Below are positions 1 through 12,758 of a stretch of 64,000 nt of DNA, one piece after another (the stretch's first letter is position 1; every line of letters begins with the position of its first letter). Position numbers and translations under genes: made by a program. The notes below the pieces were generated by a model that worked only from the letters and a program-made list of their open reading frames with translations, made no database searches and was not told the DNA's origin. The stretch lies in NCBI GenBank assembly GCA_027574665.1, contig CM050655.1, positions 14,193,170-14,257,169 of the forward strand, read 5' to 3'. The stretch is from Rhynochetos jubatus. Lineage: Eukaryota > Chordata > Aves > Eurypygiformes > Rhynochetidae.

Positions 1-3000
1 CCCGGTTAATCCACGCAGACCAGACAGCAGCAGTAAGCACTACCTCCTCAGAAACAAAGGCAGTTTCAACACGATTCAGCAATGAATCTGTGGTGTAGTT
101 CAGTATTGCTTGTCAGCGTTTGTACCACGCTGTCATCTCAAGGCTCCCGGCACAGGCCAGCGCACCAGCGCAGGAGGTGCTGCAGGGGCCTGACTGTAAA
201 CGTGAATAATCCCACAAACATCAAGGGATTATTCTCCACGGTTGAGCCATCTCAGTCTTTGCACGCAAGGTGGGGGAGAGGATAAAGTGGCTCTGCTGCC
301 TGTAACGCGATGTGTGCACATCCAGCTGTGCGACAGCTAGGACCACATTCCCTGACAGGGTTACTTGAGGTGCAAGGAAGCCCAAGTTAATTCATACACC
401 CCTGTGCGCAGAGCACCCCTCTCTCTGGCAGTCAAGGGTCCTGTGGCGTAAAGCATAGCTGCTGAGCCAAACTTAGCAGGTCGGGCTTCTGTGCCAGCGA
501 GAGCTCCCCGTGCCGTGCTGTCAGCAGGCGAGGAAAAGGGAAACGAGTGCCAGTAAGATCTTCTGGGCTTATTAGCTTATGCCTTGCACAGGAAGGGGAA
601 TCACTGGAAGATGGGGCACAGCAGGGTTGCTGCTCTCTGAAATATTTCAGATTACTAACCCTTTTAACCACTCCTAATGCATAAGCCTGTGCCTTCCTCA
701 GCAGTGATGCTGCTTCTGTGAATGGCCCAGCAAGGGTGCATCCCCTGAGCTCAGGGACTGGGGAGGGGAACCCCCAGTCTTGGGCTAGCAGGAAACGAAG
801 AGACAGAAACACTGGATCTGAATATGCAGAAGACCAAGTCCCTTGCAGCAGAGGCAGGCACAGAGCAAAACATGGAAGGATGGAGAGCTGCTAAGAAGGA
901 AAATCAGCAGTGAACCCCCCAGAGATATGATGGGAATTCCTGGTGTAAATGATACTAACACTGAAAAATTCTTATTTGTACAAAGAAAATTAAGTAATTC
1001 ATCAGCTGATGTTTATTGCCCTCATTCCATCTACTTCTGTGACACTGTGATAATGTATATCAGCGTACGATCCATCCCAAAGTAGCAAGAGTAGTTCTTT
1101 TAATCTGCGCTAAAACCCTGCAGGTTCTTGAGAAAGAAAATATTTTCTTTCTATTTTTTAAATTATTTTTTCTTTCCTCATCTATGCATGTACAGTGGCT
1201 GGCAAACGGCACCCAGCAACCTGGGGTACCTCCTAGCAATATCATAAATAACTGCTTCAGCACAAACAGTTTGAGCAGTAAGAAATCTGTTCCTTTCAGA
1301 AACACACTAATAAATGGCAACAACAACAGAAGCAGAAGCACACATTTGATGATTCAATGTTTACGAAATTACAGTGTTTGCAAAAATTGCCAGGGAACTT
1401 GGAAATTCACACCAAAAAAAATGTTTTATTTTAAGAAGCTGATTAGCCCCTAGATGATGGGACTCACCCTGGGCTCGTTTTTTTTAGAAAGAACTGCTGA
1501 ATATGGAACGCTGTCCTACTGAGCACCCACTGAGAATATGACATGTTCAAGTAAAATTAATTAGTACTTTTTTTCGCCATCCTATTCACAAACACAGGTG
1601 TCATTTTCACGTCATAAATTCTTCCTCATCTCAGGAACAATTACTGAGCAAACTGGAAGCTGAGATTTTCAATCAAACAACAAGAATTTTCATTGAAATT
1701 AGATACATACAGAAGTCAACAGGATCCAGTTCTTCCTTACGTAACAGCAACTTAAATATTAAGCACAGTGTTTTTAACATTCTACATTCTTGCTAACTGT
1801 AATGCGATAGTCTCCATTCTGGTCGGAATTTTGAGCAACCGATCATTTTTTTGATGGGAATGGCATTTACTCAGGTAGATGCTCAGTAGCTCTAGGTTAT
1901 TCCTCCTTTCTTTCCATACAGCGCAGCAGCTCACGAGTGCTGTCTAATAAGGATATTACAACACTAGCAAACATCATGGCTAAACTAAATCCTAATGTAA
2001 ACTACTGTTAGAGAGGTATTACATTGTTTTCATTTGCTCTGTGAGTTGCAGACTTCAGGATAATAATATTGCTCGGCAATAGCAATAGCTTAATTTCATG
2101 TTGTAACACCCTAATGACTTTATTGTTTCACTCCCATTCCAATTCCAATAGCTATTACCATTTAAACACCTGTATTATCAAAGTGTTGTGCTTGACTGCC
2201 TTCTGGATAATTTACTTACGTTACAAAAGACTAATTCAAAGGAAAGCTATACGTTTCTCTAACTGTTGCACCATTTATCTTTTCAGCATAAGCAGAATCC
2301 ATCAGAAAAGCATGTGTTGATTAAAACAACCAGCCTACAATCATACTTCAGTTCATATGCAGGATATATTTCCTGCAACATGATGAGAGAGAGAGAGAGA
2401 GAGAGAAAAGATGATCTACTTTTTCTTTTGGAAGCATTTCTAAAAACATTTCCAGAGCAGCAGGTTCTTGTTACATGCAATTGAGAAATTAAAGCTTCTC
2501 AGACAGAGATGTCCAAGTACTACATTTAGGTCAATGGTTTACCAACTTCAGAATGAATTGCTTCCTCCACAGAGGTAAGCAACAGTATACAGACCTTCAT
2601 TCCATGGGTGACTATTACATGTCAAGTTCTTACACACCCAGTGACATGGACATCATTATGAAATGAAATATACCCTTATCAGTCTTCAACAACATTACAT
2701 GACCAGATGTGCTAAAAAAAAATCTGTATTTATCAATGACGAGTAGGAGTTAAAATGTCTTATCTTCAACGTTTTTTTCCAGAAGAGGTTCAACAATTTA
2801 TTTTTTTTTTTTTAACTCAATCAACAAATAAACTATCTCAAAGAAATGGTAAATCACTACTAAAAAAACCTCAAAAAATGCTTAAAAAGCATTTTCAAAC
2901 CCAACTATTTTCCAAACAATTAATTCACTGAAATTTCTCTCATCACAATCTATTTAATATGGAATCTTCTCATGGGAGTGATGAAGTTTGAAACACTTGC

Positions 3001-6000
3001 ACATCCGTGACTTCTAAAAACCTGCTGATCTGAACTGGGGACTCGAAGGCTGGCGACCCCGATACAGGTGGACATCCCCTCTATGGCAACACGTACTATT
3101 TAGCCATTTTACGAAACACCATGAAAGCTCTGTTCTGTTAAACATACTATCTTTTGTCCTTCTAAAATTTTTTGGGTTAAGATTTTAGTGGGCATAATAA
3201 AGCAGTGTTAAGTTCCATGTAGTGGTAATATTTGGGGAAAAAAGCTTACTTTAACCCTCTCTACTCAATTCTATACTCTTTGGTCTTGCTTCAGGACTGA
3301 AATGAATGTGATTTTTACATTAAACATATAAGTGAGCAACTTGCAATTGCTTTAATTGCACGTGTTACATGACAATACTATTGCAGAGCTACACGGTCCC
3401 ACAAGAAAGCTGTACACTGAGGTCTAACAGTAAAAGAAAAAATAATTTTAAAATATTCCAATCCAAAATATTTCAGGCAATTTTGACACAATACTGCTCT
3501 CTCTGATGCTTTTCTGAAAAATTTTCCATATTGATATTTACTGAAAATACATACTGAAACTGGCAATTTCTGCTCTGCAATTTTGCAAACAAGCCATTTC
3601 AAACTGGAAGTTCTTCCTGTTGAAATTTCCATTAAAAATATTTATACACCTTAGGTATAACTTTTTTTGTGTTTGTGTGAATGTAACTATATGAGGGGTT
3701 TTTTTAATATACACAGAAAACATTTGTGCTGCACCATCATGAAATGTAAAGCCTCACTCTCTCTCGATAAGAGGTGTCTGAACTATTGGAGTCTGAGTGA
3801 CTCCAAATATCTGAATAAGCATGTAAATAAAGGCTTCAACTACCAACATTCAAGCTCATGTTCTCTCTTTGCCAGTTCCAATGGGATTCAGTCGGACTTT
3901 GCCAACCCATCCAGCTAAAACTGGTTCTGAATACATCCAGCCAACCACCTCTGATTAGAAGACTAAGGTCAGTGTTTGTGAAGTGGTGAAATATTTTAGA
4001 CACATTGGAAAGAAACTCTTGAGAACCTTGGACCAAAATCCCTTCTGAAAGTGTGGAACAACAGGTTTGCAGTATCTGAACATGGAAGTGGAAAGCAACT
4101 TATCAATTAGTTACAAATAAATTCTTCCTTACATAAAAGGGAAGAGATGTATATTTTACTAAACTATGTGCTCAAGAATTTAATTTTTTTTTTTTATTTC
4201 TTTTACGTGTGATGTCATGCTAGTAATTTTCTTCGCTATCATCCACCAAATAGGTTGGGAAAGGACATAAAAGGTTAGAAAGATGGAGAAAAGGAAAAAA
4301 AAGCAATTATTATTTCTATGCAATATTCAAACCTTGACATTGATTAGTAAGTCAGAATCAATAGTAATTTCTCCCATATATATTATTATTACCATAGTAT
4401 AAAGTATAATTATTTCCACAGTCCAATACCCAGACTTACTCAAAACAAAGATGTTTACATAACATTTTTGAAAGGGAAAAATTCTTATTTCAGCCTCTTC
4501 TAATTAATAGTATTGACCAAATTATGGTGGTTCATTTGTTCTCCTACACAGAAAACAACTGCCCTCTGGTTAAAAAAATAAAATTATATTAGCTTTTAAT
4601 TTCCATTTTCAAAGGTATGTTTATGGAATATTTAAATTTGTAATAACTTTTCCTAGCACACATATAATGACTAGTGTGTGTTCTCTCTTGCGCTCCCAAT
4701 TTTCCCATTCCATCCACCCTCCACCCCAAACCTACATTATAATTATAAATATAATTACAAATTTACATTTTAATTTAGGTATCTGTGTGAGTTTACACAT
4801 ATAATAAATGAGATCACAAACTTAACACAAAGAAAAACTAACACTGAACTTCCTTACTTGAGAACTTGGTCTGGACCATGCGCAAGGACCAGGATGTGGG
4901 ATGCAGCCCAAAGCTCTAACGGGCGAAATGTTTTTTTAAAATACTATTTCTATTAACATCATAGAAAAAAATAATATTGCATTTCTTAGGAAGAGAACTT
5001 GCTTGATAAAGATTTCATATTTCACTGGAACATTACAAAGGTTGTTGAAGAATTTCGTATGCACTTAATTACTTATTGAAGGGAACAGCACTTAAGCAGG
5101 AGACTTGTAAGCAAAGCATACTACATGGAGATAGGCACACGCGCTACACTACAGCCTCCACATGCTGGAATAATTCACATCTTGATGAGAAATTTCCAAA
5201 GGGAGGGAGGGGGAAAGGGGAGAAAAGAGCTTTGCTTAGGCTAAAACCACACTTAGTTCTAAAGGCAAAACATCTGGGTATCAGCAAACAGCCTCAATGA
5301 AAACTAAAAATATTTCTATTGAGAATAACATTTCAGTGCCTAGGAAATGTACAGAACTGCACCAGCTCCTCTGGCAAACCAGCCGTGTTCCTTCTCTGTC
5401 TGAAATTCTTAACTTGTACTCCACAGCAGAACCCCTCCATCTCAGCATCCAAAGATTCCCACCAGTTGTGACTCCTCAACGCAGAAGTAACGTGCCCATC
5501 ATTCAGCTTTGCCAACAACTGTGCAAGAAGACAGCTGCCTTAAAAAAAAAAAAGGGGGGTGGTGGTGGAGGAACCACTAATTCAGTTCACTGTTACCTTC
5601 CTGAGGTCAGTTCTAATTATTTTCCAGCATGGCAATTTTAAGGAAACGAACGTATACTGAACAGTCTCCTCCAAAGAAAAACAGTCTCAAGTTTCAAGGA
5701 AGGCATCGCATCCAATGTTGCCATTTTCTGGTTCTCTCCAAGCCAACTCAAACTCTGGATCTCAAAGTGCACTGCGTAGTTGGTGGGCACCATGGCCACT
5801 GGGAGCAGCCCTGGGCTCAGCTGCCTTCCCTGGGGCTGGATGGTGGAAGGATACACGCCAGCCCAGTCATCTCATCCACCTAAGAGGAAGCCCTTGGACA
5901 CACCACGTTATGTGCGCGCGGGAACTGTTGGCATCTGGAACACAGTTGGGATTCAGAAGCTGCAAGTGCCTACAAACATCTTTGTTCTGATGTAAACCTA

Positions 6001-6806
6001 ATTGTGGGACTAAAACGCAAGCTAGAAAACTAACCCCGACTCAAAAAAGTACTTGATGAAAGCGCACAGAACATCTTCCATTTCTCGCTCTTTGGAATAC
6101 CCAGCAACACTACAGCACACGCCTCCAGAAGAATAAAGCCAGACAAAACCTTTGATTTTTGTCACTCTCACAAATACTCTTACAGCACTCCAGCTCTCGC
6201 ATGGCTTTCTTCCCGGCTAGAGCCGGTTACTGCTGGAAGGGAGCTGATAAGTGCTTCTCAAAGCAAGCAGGTTACCTGAGCTCTCCCTAGCAGCTAGCCT
6301 GTGATAAAGGCAGTACGGAGGAAAACGATGCTCCTGTTTAAAACAGCAAGGCAGAACATTTACCACAGGCATACCGGCCAGGGAAGATTTTGGTACGCAC
6401 ATCACCAACACCCAAAGAACAGGGTAGCGTGAGATCCAGTGAAGTCTGGCCAGAGACGGCACACACAACGCAACAGATTAATATAATTCTCAGAGTCCCA
6501 CGTAACCTCTACAGACAGACACCTCATCAGCCTCCTGGCAGCTTACCACGCTGCAGAACAGCGCTGCCATTAGCCCAGAAACCCCTTACGCCACAGGCAT
6601 GGCTGCACCCCGAGGGGAGGGGGCACCACCCTGCCGGCCTGGGCCCCGTCACAGCACCCTGCCACAGCAGCCTTCAGCAGGCCGCACAGCCTTATCCCCC
6701 ACTGACAGAACCCTTGCTTGGGGGCCACCGGGTGCGACAGATCTTCCTTTCCCCTTGGTGTGCCCCGACTGTCACACGGATTACTACCTTCAGTGAAACG
6801 TTGCAG
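1..6806. other. Spacer or 3' flank downstream of gene B; no supported gene
   Basis: AT-rich, non-repetitive-looking sequence lying 3' of the stop codon proposed for gene B at 6807. Open frames here are short and overlap on several strands. Visible items are a GA microsatellite (2385-2406), several A or T runs of 10-14 bases (for example near 2799, 4184 and 5541), and a GC-richer patch at about 6500-6780. No clear polyadenylation signal was found just below 6807 on the minus strand, so the 3' UTR end is unknown. Two short splice-bounded segments (near 4865-4925 and 6276-6333) were looked at and not accepted. Confidence 0.5.
2385..2406 (+). repeat. (GA)n microsatellite
   Basis: About eleven uninterrupted GA dinucleotides followed by an A-rich tail. 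A simple sequence repeat, likely length-variable between individuals. No gene role is visible. Confidence 0.9.
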
Positions 6807-6943
6807 TTAAACATCTTCCAGTTTGTTCCAACCTGATTCTTCGAAAATCCCGCCGAGAGTTTTCAGCTGTGAGCACTGTGTTATTCCATTATTGTAAAGG
6901 AGCTGGTCACAGACCTGATAAAGCACCGCAGTCCCTAATTCTC
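6807..6943 (-). CDS. Candidate terminal coding exon of gene B (unidentified protein)
   Basis: On the minus strand a single open frame runs from an acceptor region near 6943-6959 to a TAA stop at 6807-6809. The peptide includes ELGTAVLYQVCDQLLYNNG and ends in EESGWNKLEDV. The amino-acid mix looks like folded protein and the other two frames do not read through. The start is uncertain. The acceptor at 6943|6944 supplies the two bases that exon 7519-7542 needs to stay in phase, but it sits past nearer AG dinucleotides. An acceptor at 6959|6960, behind a better pyrimidine tract, would give phase 0. Family and function are not recognised. Confidence 0.45.
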
Positions 6944-7518
6944 CTGACCCATATCTGACCTTCCAAGTGAAAAGATAAATGAAGGAATCATTCTCACTGG
7001 CAAGTTCCACGATATTAACAGTTTTGCACAACCTGAGGAAGGAAAACACGGTTTGTGCCTAACTGCACAACAACACGCAGCCAGCAACAGCGTTCACACA
7101 CTGCTGATCTATCCTCAGACTGACTTTACCACGTGAATCATGTCACAATCAAGTCTTAAGACCTCTATTGGGCTGAGACTTAGATTAGGATCCGGCAGCT
7201 TACCTGACTAAATTATAAGATAATATTTTGCTGTCAGGTATAGTATTTGTTTACCAGGAATCACAAAACTAAACAAAAACAGCATTAAACTTCCTTAATG
7301 CTACAAGTTTTCACTTAAACCTGGGCAGCAAAGTAATTTAATTTCTCAGTGCCTGATAGTATTTCTGCAGAATATCCAATCTTAACTTTACACACAGGTC
7401 AAATTCTTTATTAATATTGCCAGAAATCCAGGGGGGTTGGAGGGTAGGGAGGGGATGATACATTCTTCTTACTCATTTCTCATTCCCAAAGAAGAAGAGG
7501 TGGAAACAAATTGCATAC

Positions 7519-7542
7519 CTGTTAGAACAGCATGATTTAAAA
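7519..7542 (-). CDS. Possible 24-nt microexon of gene B
   Basis: Minus strand. The acceptor is a pyrimidine tract ending in GTAAAG and the donor is CAG|GTATGC. Read with two leading bases it encodes LNHAVLT and leaves one base over, so it joins in phase to exon 8982-9118 upstream and to the terminal segment at 6807-6943 downstream. Such a short segment could easily arise by chance; it is listed mainly because the phases fit. Confidence 0.25.
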
Positions 7543-8981
7543 CTTTACAACAGAATGAAGCTCCTGTTGTACCATCTGCTTAATAAGCTGTCAGTTCATT
7601 TATTAAGAACTATAGAGATCTGATGGAATTTGGGGAAGCGGCTGACAGCCCATCATATTTCTAATTCTAAGGTACATCCTGTCTTTCAGTAAAGTTAGAA
7701 TAAAACAATTCCACATGCCAGGTTTGCGAGTGAGCTATACAAAGAACAAAGGCACTTGGGAGGAAGCCTGTAAAAATCTAAAGCTTTGTGGAGTACCTAG
7801 AGAAATGTATCTATGACCAGACACTGAATCAGTCTCATTTTCACTACTGCTACCCTCCCCAGTGCATCTTCTCCCATCCCTCCTCCATCCCATAATGTAC
7901 CCTTTAGCACAAGCAAGTTCTGAAGGAGGTTTACAGAAGGTAATCAGTGTTGGAATGAGGGAGGAAGGGGAATTTTTCATCTCCAAGGCTAAACAGATGA
8001 ATCTGATCTCAATGGATAGCATTGGCAACAGCTCTCAGGCTGGGGCGGGGTTTGGACGAGCTGAGGAGCAAAAACCAGTCTCAGCATAAGCCTAAGAAAA
8101 ATGGTGCAGAAGGAGTTGTGACTCTCAGCTGTCCAAAGTATCCTTTGGAAAAGGAGTTCTTACCTTACAGGAGCTGGGAGTGACAAAAATGGAACTTCTA
8201 GTACCCTTACTCAATGTTTTACTACATCCTCACCAGGATCTTCATTAAATCCTACCTAAGATGAAGCCAGTGGCTGGTCGCAGCAGTGAAGTGGCACCCC
8301 TGGGATGCTGCCCAATGTGACTAACCAGCACACAGAGCAGCAACACAAACTAGCTTTTTCAACTTGAATATCCCTGTGGTTTTGTCTTCATTTTTAAGGA
8401 CACTGCAACAAACCTTTTGTTTGAAAAATAACATGACTGTTAGGAAATATGTTCTGTTAGAAGAAAAAAGTTGTGCAGCACTAGCCGGTGGGACTGGCGC
8501 TAACACAAGCAGCTCTCCTGCTTTCACAAAACAGCATCGCTACCAACATCATGACAGTTGGGATCAGGGGAACCAGTTCTATTTCAGAATGTTTCAAGTG
8601 CAACTGTAACCTTTTTTGGAATGCAAAAAGGCATAACCAGGACACACAGTCTCCACTGTATTAGAGCAACACTGGAAGATCACGTTTGAATGATATTCAG
8701 ACACATTACAAGATCCAAGTCCATCTGCTCCCGAAGTCTTTACAGACCTCAGCTTTATTTTCAAGACTGTCAACTGGCAGGAGAGAGATAATGTCACCTC
8801 TGTCAGCAGGACAAACACTGCGTCACAGAAAGATCCAGTGATTTCTCAAAAACCACACAGGAGAGTGATGGAGCCAAAACTAAACCTACATATCCTCATC
8901 AGAACAGGCCAATCAATCACAAAACCACCTATTTCTAACTCTTGTCACAAAAGAGAGTTTTGCCAAGACCCTTTGACTTAC
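7543..8981. other. Putative intron of gene B; no other gene seen
   Basis: Non-repetitive sequence between two candidate minus-strand exons. A minus-strand open frame at 7735-8028 has no convincing splice boundaries. A strong donor-like motif near 8165 on the minus strand lacks a good acceptor. No mobile element was recognised. Confidence 0.4.
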
Positions 8982-9118
8982 AAGTCTTCAACACGTGGAG
9001 TTCCTGGAGCTGGCTAAATCTCCATGGCATGACTTGTCCTTTGCCAGTCATTTGATAGACATTATAGCTCTGAGTGAGGACTGCACTACCATATGTAATT
9101 AGGTTCACACCAGGTACT
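8982..9118 (-). CDS. Internal coding exon of gene B (strong candidate)
   Basis: Minus strand, up to 137 nt. One frame is open for 45 codons, reading PGVNLITYGSAVLTQSYN then VYQMTGKGQVMPWRFSQLQ and ending in ELHVLKT. The donor is a strong GTAAGTCAAA. The acceptor follows a T-rich tract and offers two AGs two bases apart (TAG|AG|TACC). The first AG uses the full segment; the second AG (exon end 9116) keeps the frame from exon 11187-11367, whose last base plus TA makes a valine codon. The composition is very protein-like. I do not recognise the family; no catalytic motif, membrane helix or signal peptide is visible. Confidence 0.72.
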
Positions 9119-11186
9119 CTACAAAATAACATTGAGACTTAAGTTAAACACGTGTTCATGTGCTTTAGCAGTGACACACAAGTAAATAGTTTTATAACTC
9201 AAAAATCTCAAAACCTTTACCATCTTTTTAAATCCCTGTTCTTTTAAGCACTTAAATGTCTAAAATTTAATTGCTTTATATGAAACAGAGCATACTGATT
9301 TCTTTGTTATCATAAAGATACAAGAGAATGTTTCCCTTTTCATAACTGTAGGCAATGCATGAGGGACCAGAACTTGCAGACATTTTATCACAGAGCATTA
9401 TACAACAGCACTTGCCAAAACTGCAGTTTATTCTCTGCCTTAAAACCAGAACAAATGCTAATGTAGCACAAAGGGGAAGATACACCTGCTCTCCTTGAGC
9501 TGTAATGTTTGGGGTTGGTTTGCTTTCAAATGCAAGATCCATAGAAAAACAAGCTAATTTGCAGAAACATACCACCTCTCAATGGTTTGAGCTTAAAAAT
9601 AAACAAACAAAAAAAGTGACTGTAAAATATGGCATAACTGTTGGAACATTTCTTTTGCTAAGTTATTGTAAAACTTTTCTTAAAAATTACCAATTTTGCC
9701 CAACAAGCTTGCCAAACAGCCTTTAAAACCTACACGATGACAAGTGTGGCAAGGGATGACTTTCCTGGGAGTTCCCGTTTCCCTTTTACCTGCTGGGATC
9801 CCACAGGACCCTTCCATGGAGAGCCCTTTTATAGCAAGGTTAGGTCTCATGAAGCTGAGATTTCCAGAACAGTTTTAAAATGTCCTATGGGAACCTAAAG
9901 TGAGTGGCTTTAGCTCTAGATGTCTGAAGATACTTTTTAGAAACTCAGAGACAGTGAACCTTCATGAAAATTCCAGAGGCAGGTTTCTGCCTGCATGCAG
10001 CTCCTTGCTGGATCAGGACCCGGGATTAATGATTTGTGCAGACCTTCCTGATGAAGTAAACATTCACTCAAAAAACACTGGTTGGATATGAAATATTTTT
10101 AAAGCTAAGGCTGCCTGCCTTAGATACTGAAGGTTTCACAGGTCCAATAATTAGCAGTGTCAAGACTTGCCCTTGAGTCATTGACTAAAGATAAGCTAGG
10201 GTCTTGGTCAGGACTGCACTACTGCTGTGGCTCCTCAGAGCTCACAGATTCAGAGTGTTAGGGATTGGAAGGGACCTCTAGAGACCACCTAGTCCAACCC
10301 CCTTGCCAGAACAGGATCACCTAGAGCAGATCACACAGGAACAAGTCCAGGTGGCTTTGGAAAGTCTCCAGGGAAGGAGACTCCCCCACCGCTCTGGGCA
10401 GCCTGTCCCAGTGCTCTGTCACCCTCACAGGGAAGAAGGGTTTCCTCACGTACAGGTACACAAATATTACTGTTACAGAATGGTGTGGTAGACAGCGTTG
10501 CTGAGAAGTCGGAGGATGGTGGCATTCTGCTTCATTTAAAAGACGTGTTTCAAAGCAATTTTTTTTCTAAAACATATTTTATTCATAGGAAATTTGAAAG
10601 ACTGGTATTTCCAATTCATTTGAGATGGAAACTCAGACTGCCTGAAAAATCCTGTTTCTCATACCTTTCTCAATTCCAAAATAAGGAATTTTCAAGGTTT
10701 TAAACTCAGTGTGTGTTCTGTTACAAACACCGTGTGACAACAAGTATGAGAATAATCATACAGAACATTTTAAACTTGTCACCATCATCTTTCACGATGT
10801 TGAAGCGCTAATGGGGGTAAATGTTGAAAGAAATGCTTCTTCAAGTAACAAAGCAGAATGCTGTTCGGAATCTTACGCTTAATATGTCTGCCTTTCACAT
10901 GGAAGTGTGTCAACCACTCTTCTTAATCACTTCCATAACTTCAGTGTTGCTGATTTATTGAGAATACAAATGGGGAGAAGGGGAAGACAGGGTAGAAGAA
11001 ACCAAAATAATTCGTAAGTTCTCCGTGTACTTTAAAAAATGTTGCGTTTTACATATCACAGAAAGTTTTTCTTTTTCAAAACCCCAAATGTGCATCGTTT
11101 TCAGGCATCATTAATTGGCACTAGCACTCTGCAAACCTCCCAACTCTCGGAGGTTTGGGCAGGCTTCCAGAAGCTGACATACTTAC
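9119..11186. other. Putative intron of gene B containing a CR1 fragment
   Basis: This stretch separates the two strongest candidate exons. It holds a CR1 LINE fragment at 10241-10462. Two other splice-bounded open segments occur on the minus strand (9790-9854 and 10665-10717), but both require a different phase from the neighbouring exons and were not accepted. The remainder is ordinary AT-rich sequence. Confidence 0.5.
10241..10462 (-). mobile_element. CR1 LINE fragment, 3' end, minus orientation
   Basis: Read on the plus strand it has the standard reverse-complement CR1 tail: ATTGGAAGGGACCTCTAGAG, then a TAGTCCAACCCCCTTGCC block, a CAGGATCACCTAGAGCAG block, and a CTGGGCAGCCTGTCCCAGTG block. 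These are the conserved 3' part of bird CR1 elements, so the element's 3' end lies at about 10241. It is severely 5'-truncated (about 220 bp), as is usual for CR1. It probably lies inside an intron of gene B, in the same orientation as that gene. Confidence 0.93.
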
Positions 11187-11367
11187 CAGCATCTCTTTGG
11201 TCTAGAAATTCTGGGCGAGTTTCAATTCTTCCCGGTTCCCAAATGGTCACAAATATTTCAAGAATAGCCTTTTCTGTGGTATTTCTCTCTCGTTTTCCAA
11301 ACAAACCCAGCAGTTGAGAGGCATGTGAAAAATTCTGTAAAATGCCTCTTGTACCTCCCTCAACCAC
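11187..11367 (-). CDS. Internal coding exon of gene B (strong candidate)
   Basis: Minus strand, 181 nt, 60 codons open in one frame only, starting in phase 0 and ending with one spare base. Segments read VVEGGTRGILQNFSHASQLL, GLFGKRERNTTEKAILEIF and VTIWEPGRIETRPEFLDQRD. The acceptor is a good pyrimidine tract ending CTTTTTAG and the donor is GCTG|GTAAGTATG, close to consensus. The residues suggest an amphipathic helical segment followed by a charged loop. The protein family is not recognised. Next to 8982-9118 this is the best evidence for a real gene in the window. Confidence 0.75.
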
Positions 11368-12713
11368 CTAAAAAGGATCAAAGTATTGGATAAAGGCCCG
11401 CTTTTTGAAGCAGGATACACAACGGTAACCCATGACAAGCAATATGAATGCTTGTTGTAGCAGATCTCCTCCCATTACAGCCCAAATGGGAGCATCTAAA
11501 TCTTCTCTTCCTGGAGTCGCAAAATCTTGTTGCACTTGCACCTCTTACAGCAAAGGTCAGAATCTAGCAGAGTCACCCGCTATGCTATCTCATTTACAAA
11601 AAGAGCTATCTTATTCCATATTTCCCTCATAGGAGTTATTGGAGCCAATAGCCGATTTATACCTTTAACCTTCTGATAACCTTGCAACAATACCGCTGCC
11701 CTGCAAGCGGTCAGGCCTTGCTGTTCATTGATTTCAGCGAGGAGCAGGTTTTGTGCAAGGAAATGCATTATCTTCCCACGACTGAAAAAGATTTATATAA
11801 TGAAACTTTGATAAAAATCAGCTCCTGAGAGCAGTTCCAGGATAAACTCAAATGTCTGGAAAACTTTAGGTGAGGCAAGAAATAGATTTAAAATCATGTT
11901 TGATATAACACCTACCAGGGCCAAAAAAAAAAAAAAAATCTCCCTGTTCCACGATTAACTTCAGCAGACATGCGTGCTATGCTTGGCCTCAGCTACAGAC
12001 CCCTTGTATTTAAGAAATTAGGGGATAACCTGAACTTTTTCTGACCTCGTAACAAAAGAGCAGTAATGCAAGAACTTGATTTTGTGGAAAGAGGAAACTT
12101 CAATAAAAACGGGTTGCTTTAAACAAAAACAACAACCACCCAACAACCCACCACAAAACAACAGAGAGGCTTTTGCTGCCAATGACTCTCAATGTTTTTT
12201 TCCTAAACTGTCCACAAATACTTCACAGCAGACTGAAATGATTTCGGCCTCTGCTGAAACGTATTCCCGCTGAAAACCATCCCTGCGTCACCATCCTCCT
12301 GTGGCCTCAGCTCACGGCTTAATGCACAAGGTATCGCAGACAGACCACCGTCCCAAAGTCTATTCTGTCAGCAGCACTGCTTTTCGGTCCACCTTCCCAC
12401 CTCAGCTCAGCAGCTGCTTGGTGAGCAGCCCTGCCAACCCTGCTGCAGCAGGGCAAGCCTCCGAGAGGGGGACTGGACAGCTCGAGGCGAGGCCAGCTCA
12501 GCCGTCCCAAGACAAGCCATGCCTCCTCACGACTCGCAGCCATTAGTCACGGCTCTGCAACACAAACGCCGCGGATTTGAACGGCAGCGTGCCTTGCTGG
12601 GCACCAGCTGCACGCTAACTTTTACAAAGGTGCTCATTAAAGCCTCCGTTTCCTTTTGTCTTTTGGATCTCGTAGTGCTCCCATGCCAGCCTGCTTTTGA
12701 AAATTACACTTAC

Positions 12714-12758
12714 TGCTTCCATGAAAGCTCTGGCTTTTAGAAGAATACGGTGGGTTGT
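12714..12758 (-). CDS. Candidate 45-nt exon of gene B
   Basis: Minus strand, phase 0 to phase 0, reading TTHRILLKARAFMEA. The donor is GCA|GTAAGTGTAA (strong from +1 to +6). The acceptor follows a short pyrimidine-containing stretch ending TTGCTTAG. It joins in frame to the phase-0 start of exon 11187-11367, giving ...AFMEA-VVEGG.... The join is plausible, but the exon is short and only splice signals and phase support it. Confidence 0.45.

Noticed and set aside
432-812. 126-codon minus-strand frame
   Set aside because: Some helical-looking stretches, but no splice boundaries or homology that I can recognise.
2499-2574. Plus-strand segment ending in CAGAG|GTAAGC
   Set aside because: Open in one frame, but weak acceptor, short and isolated.
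6276-6333. Minus-strand 58-nt segment reading EHRFPPYCLYHRLAARESS
   Set aside because: Lies beyond the proposed stop at 6807 and does not fit the phase of any neighbour.
9790-9854. Splice-bounded minus-strand segment reading FMRPNLAIKGLSMEG...
   Set aside because: Attractive acceptor and peptide, but it needs a two-base carry-in that exon 11187-11367 does not provide. Could still be an exon of another isoform.
10665-10717. Splice-bounded minus-strand segment reading THTEFKTLKIPYFGIEK
   Set aside because: Same phase problem relative to the flanking strong exons. Likely chance.
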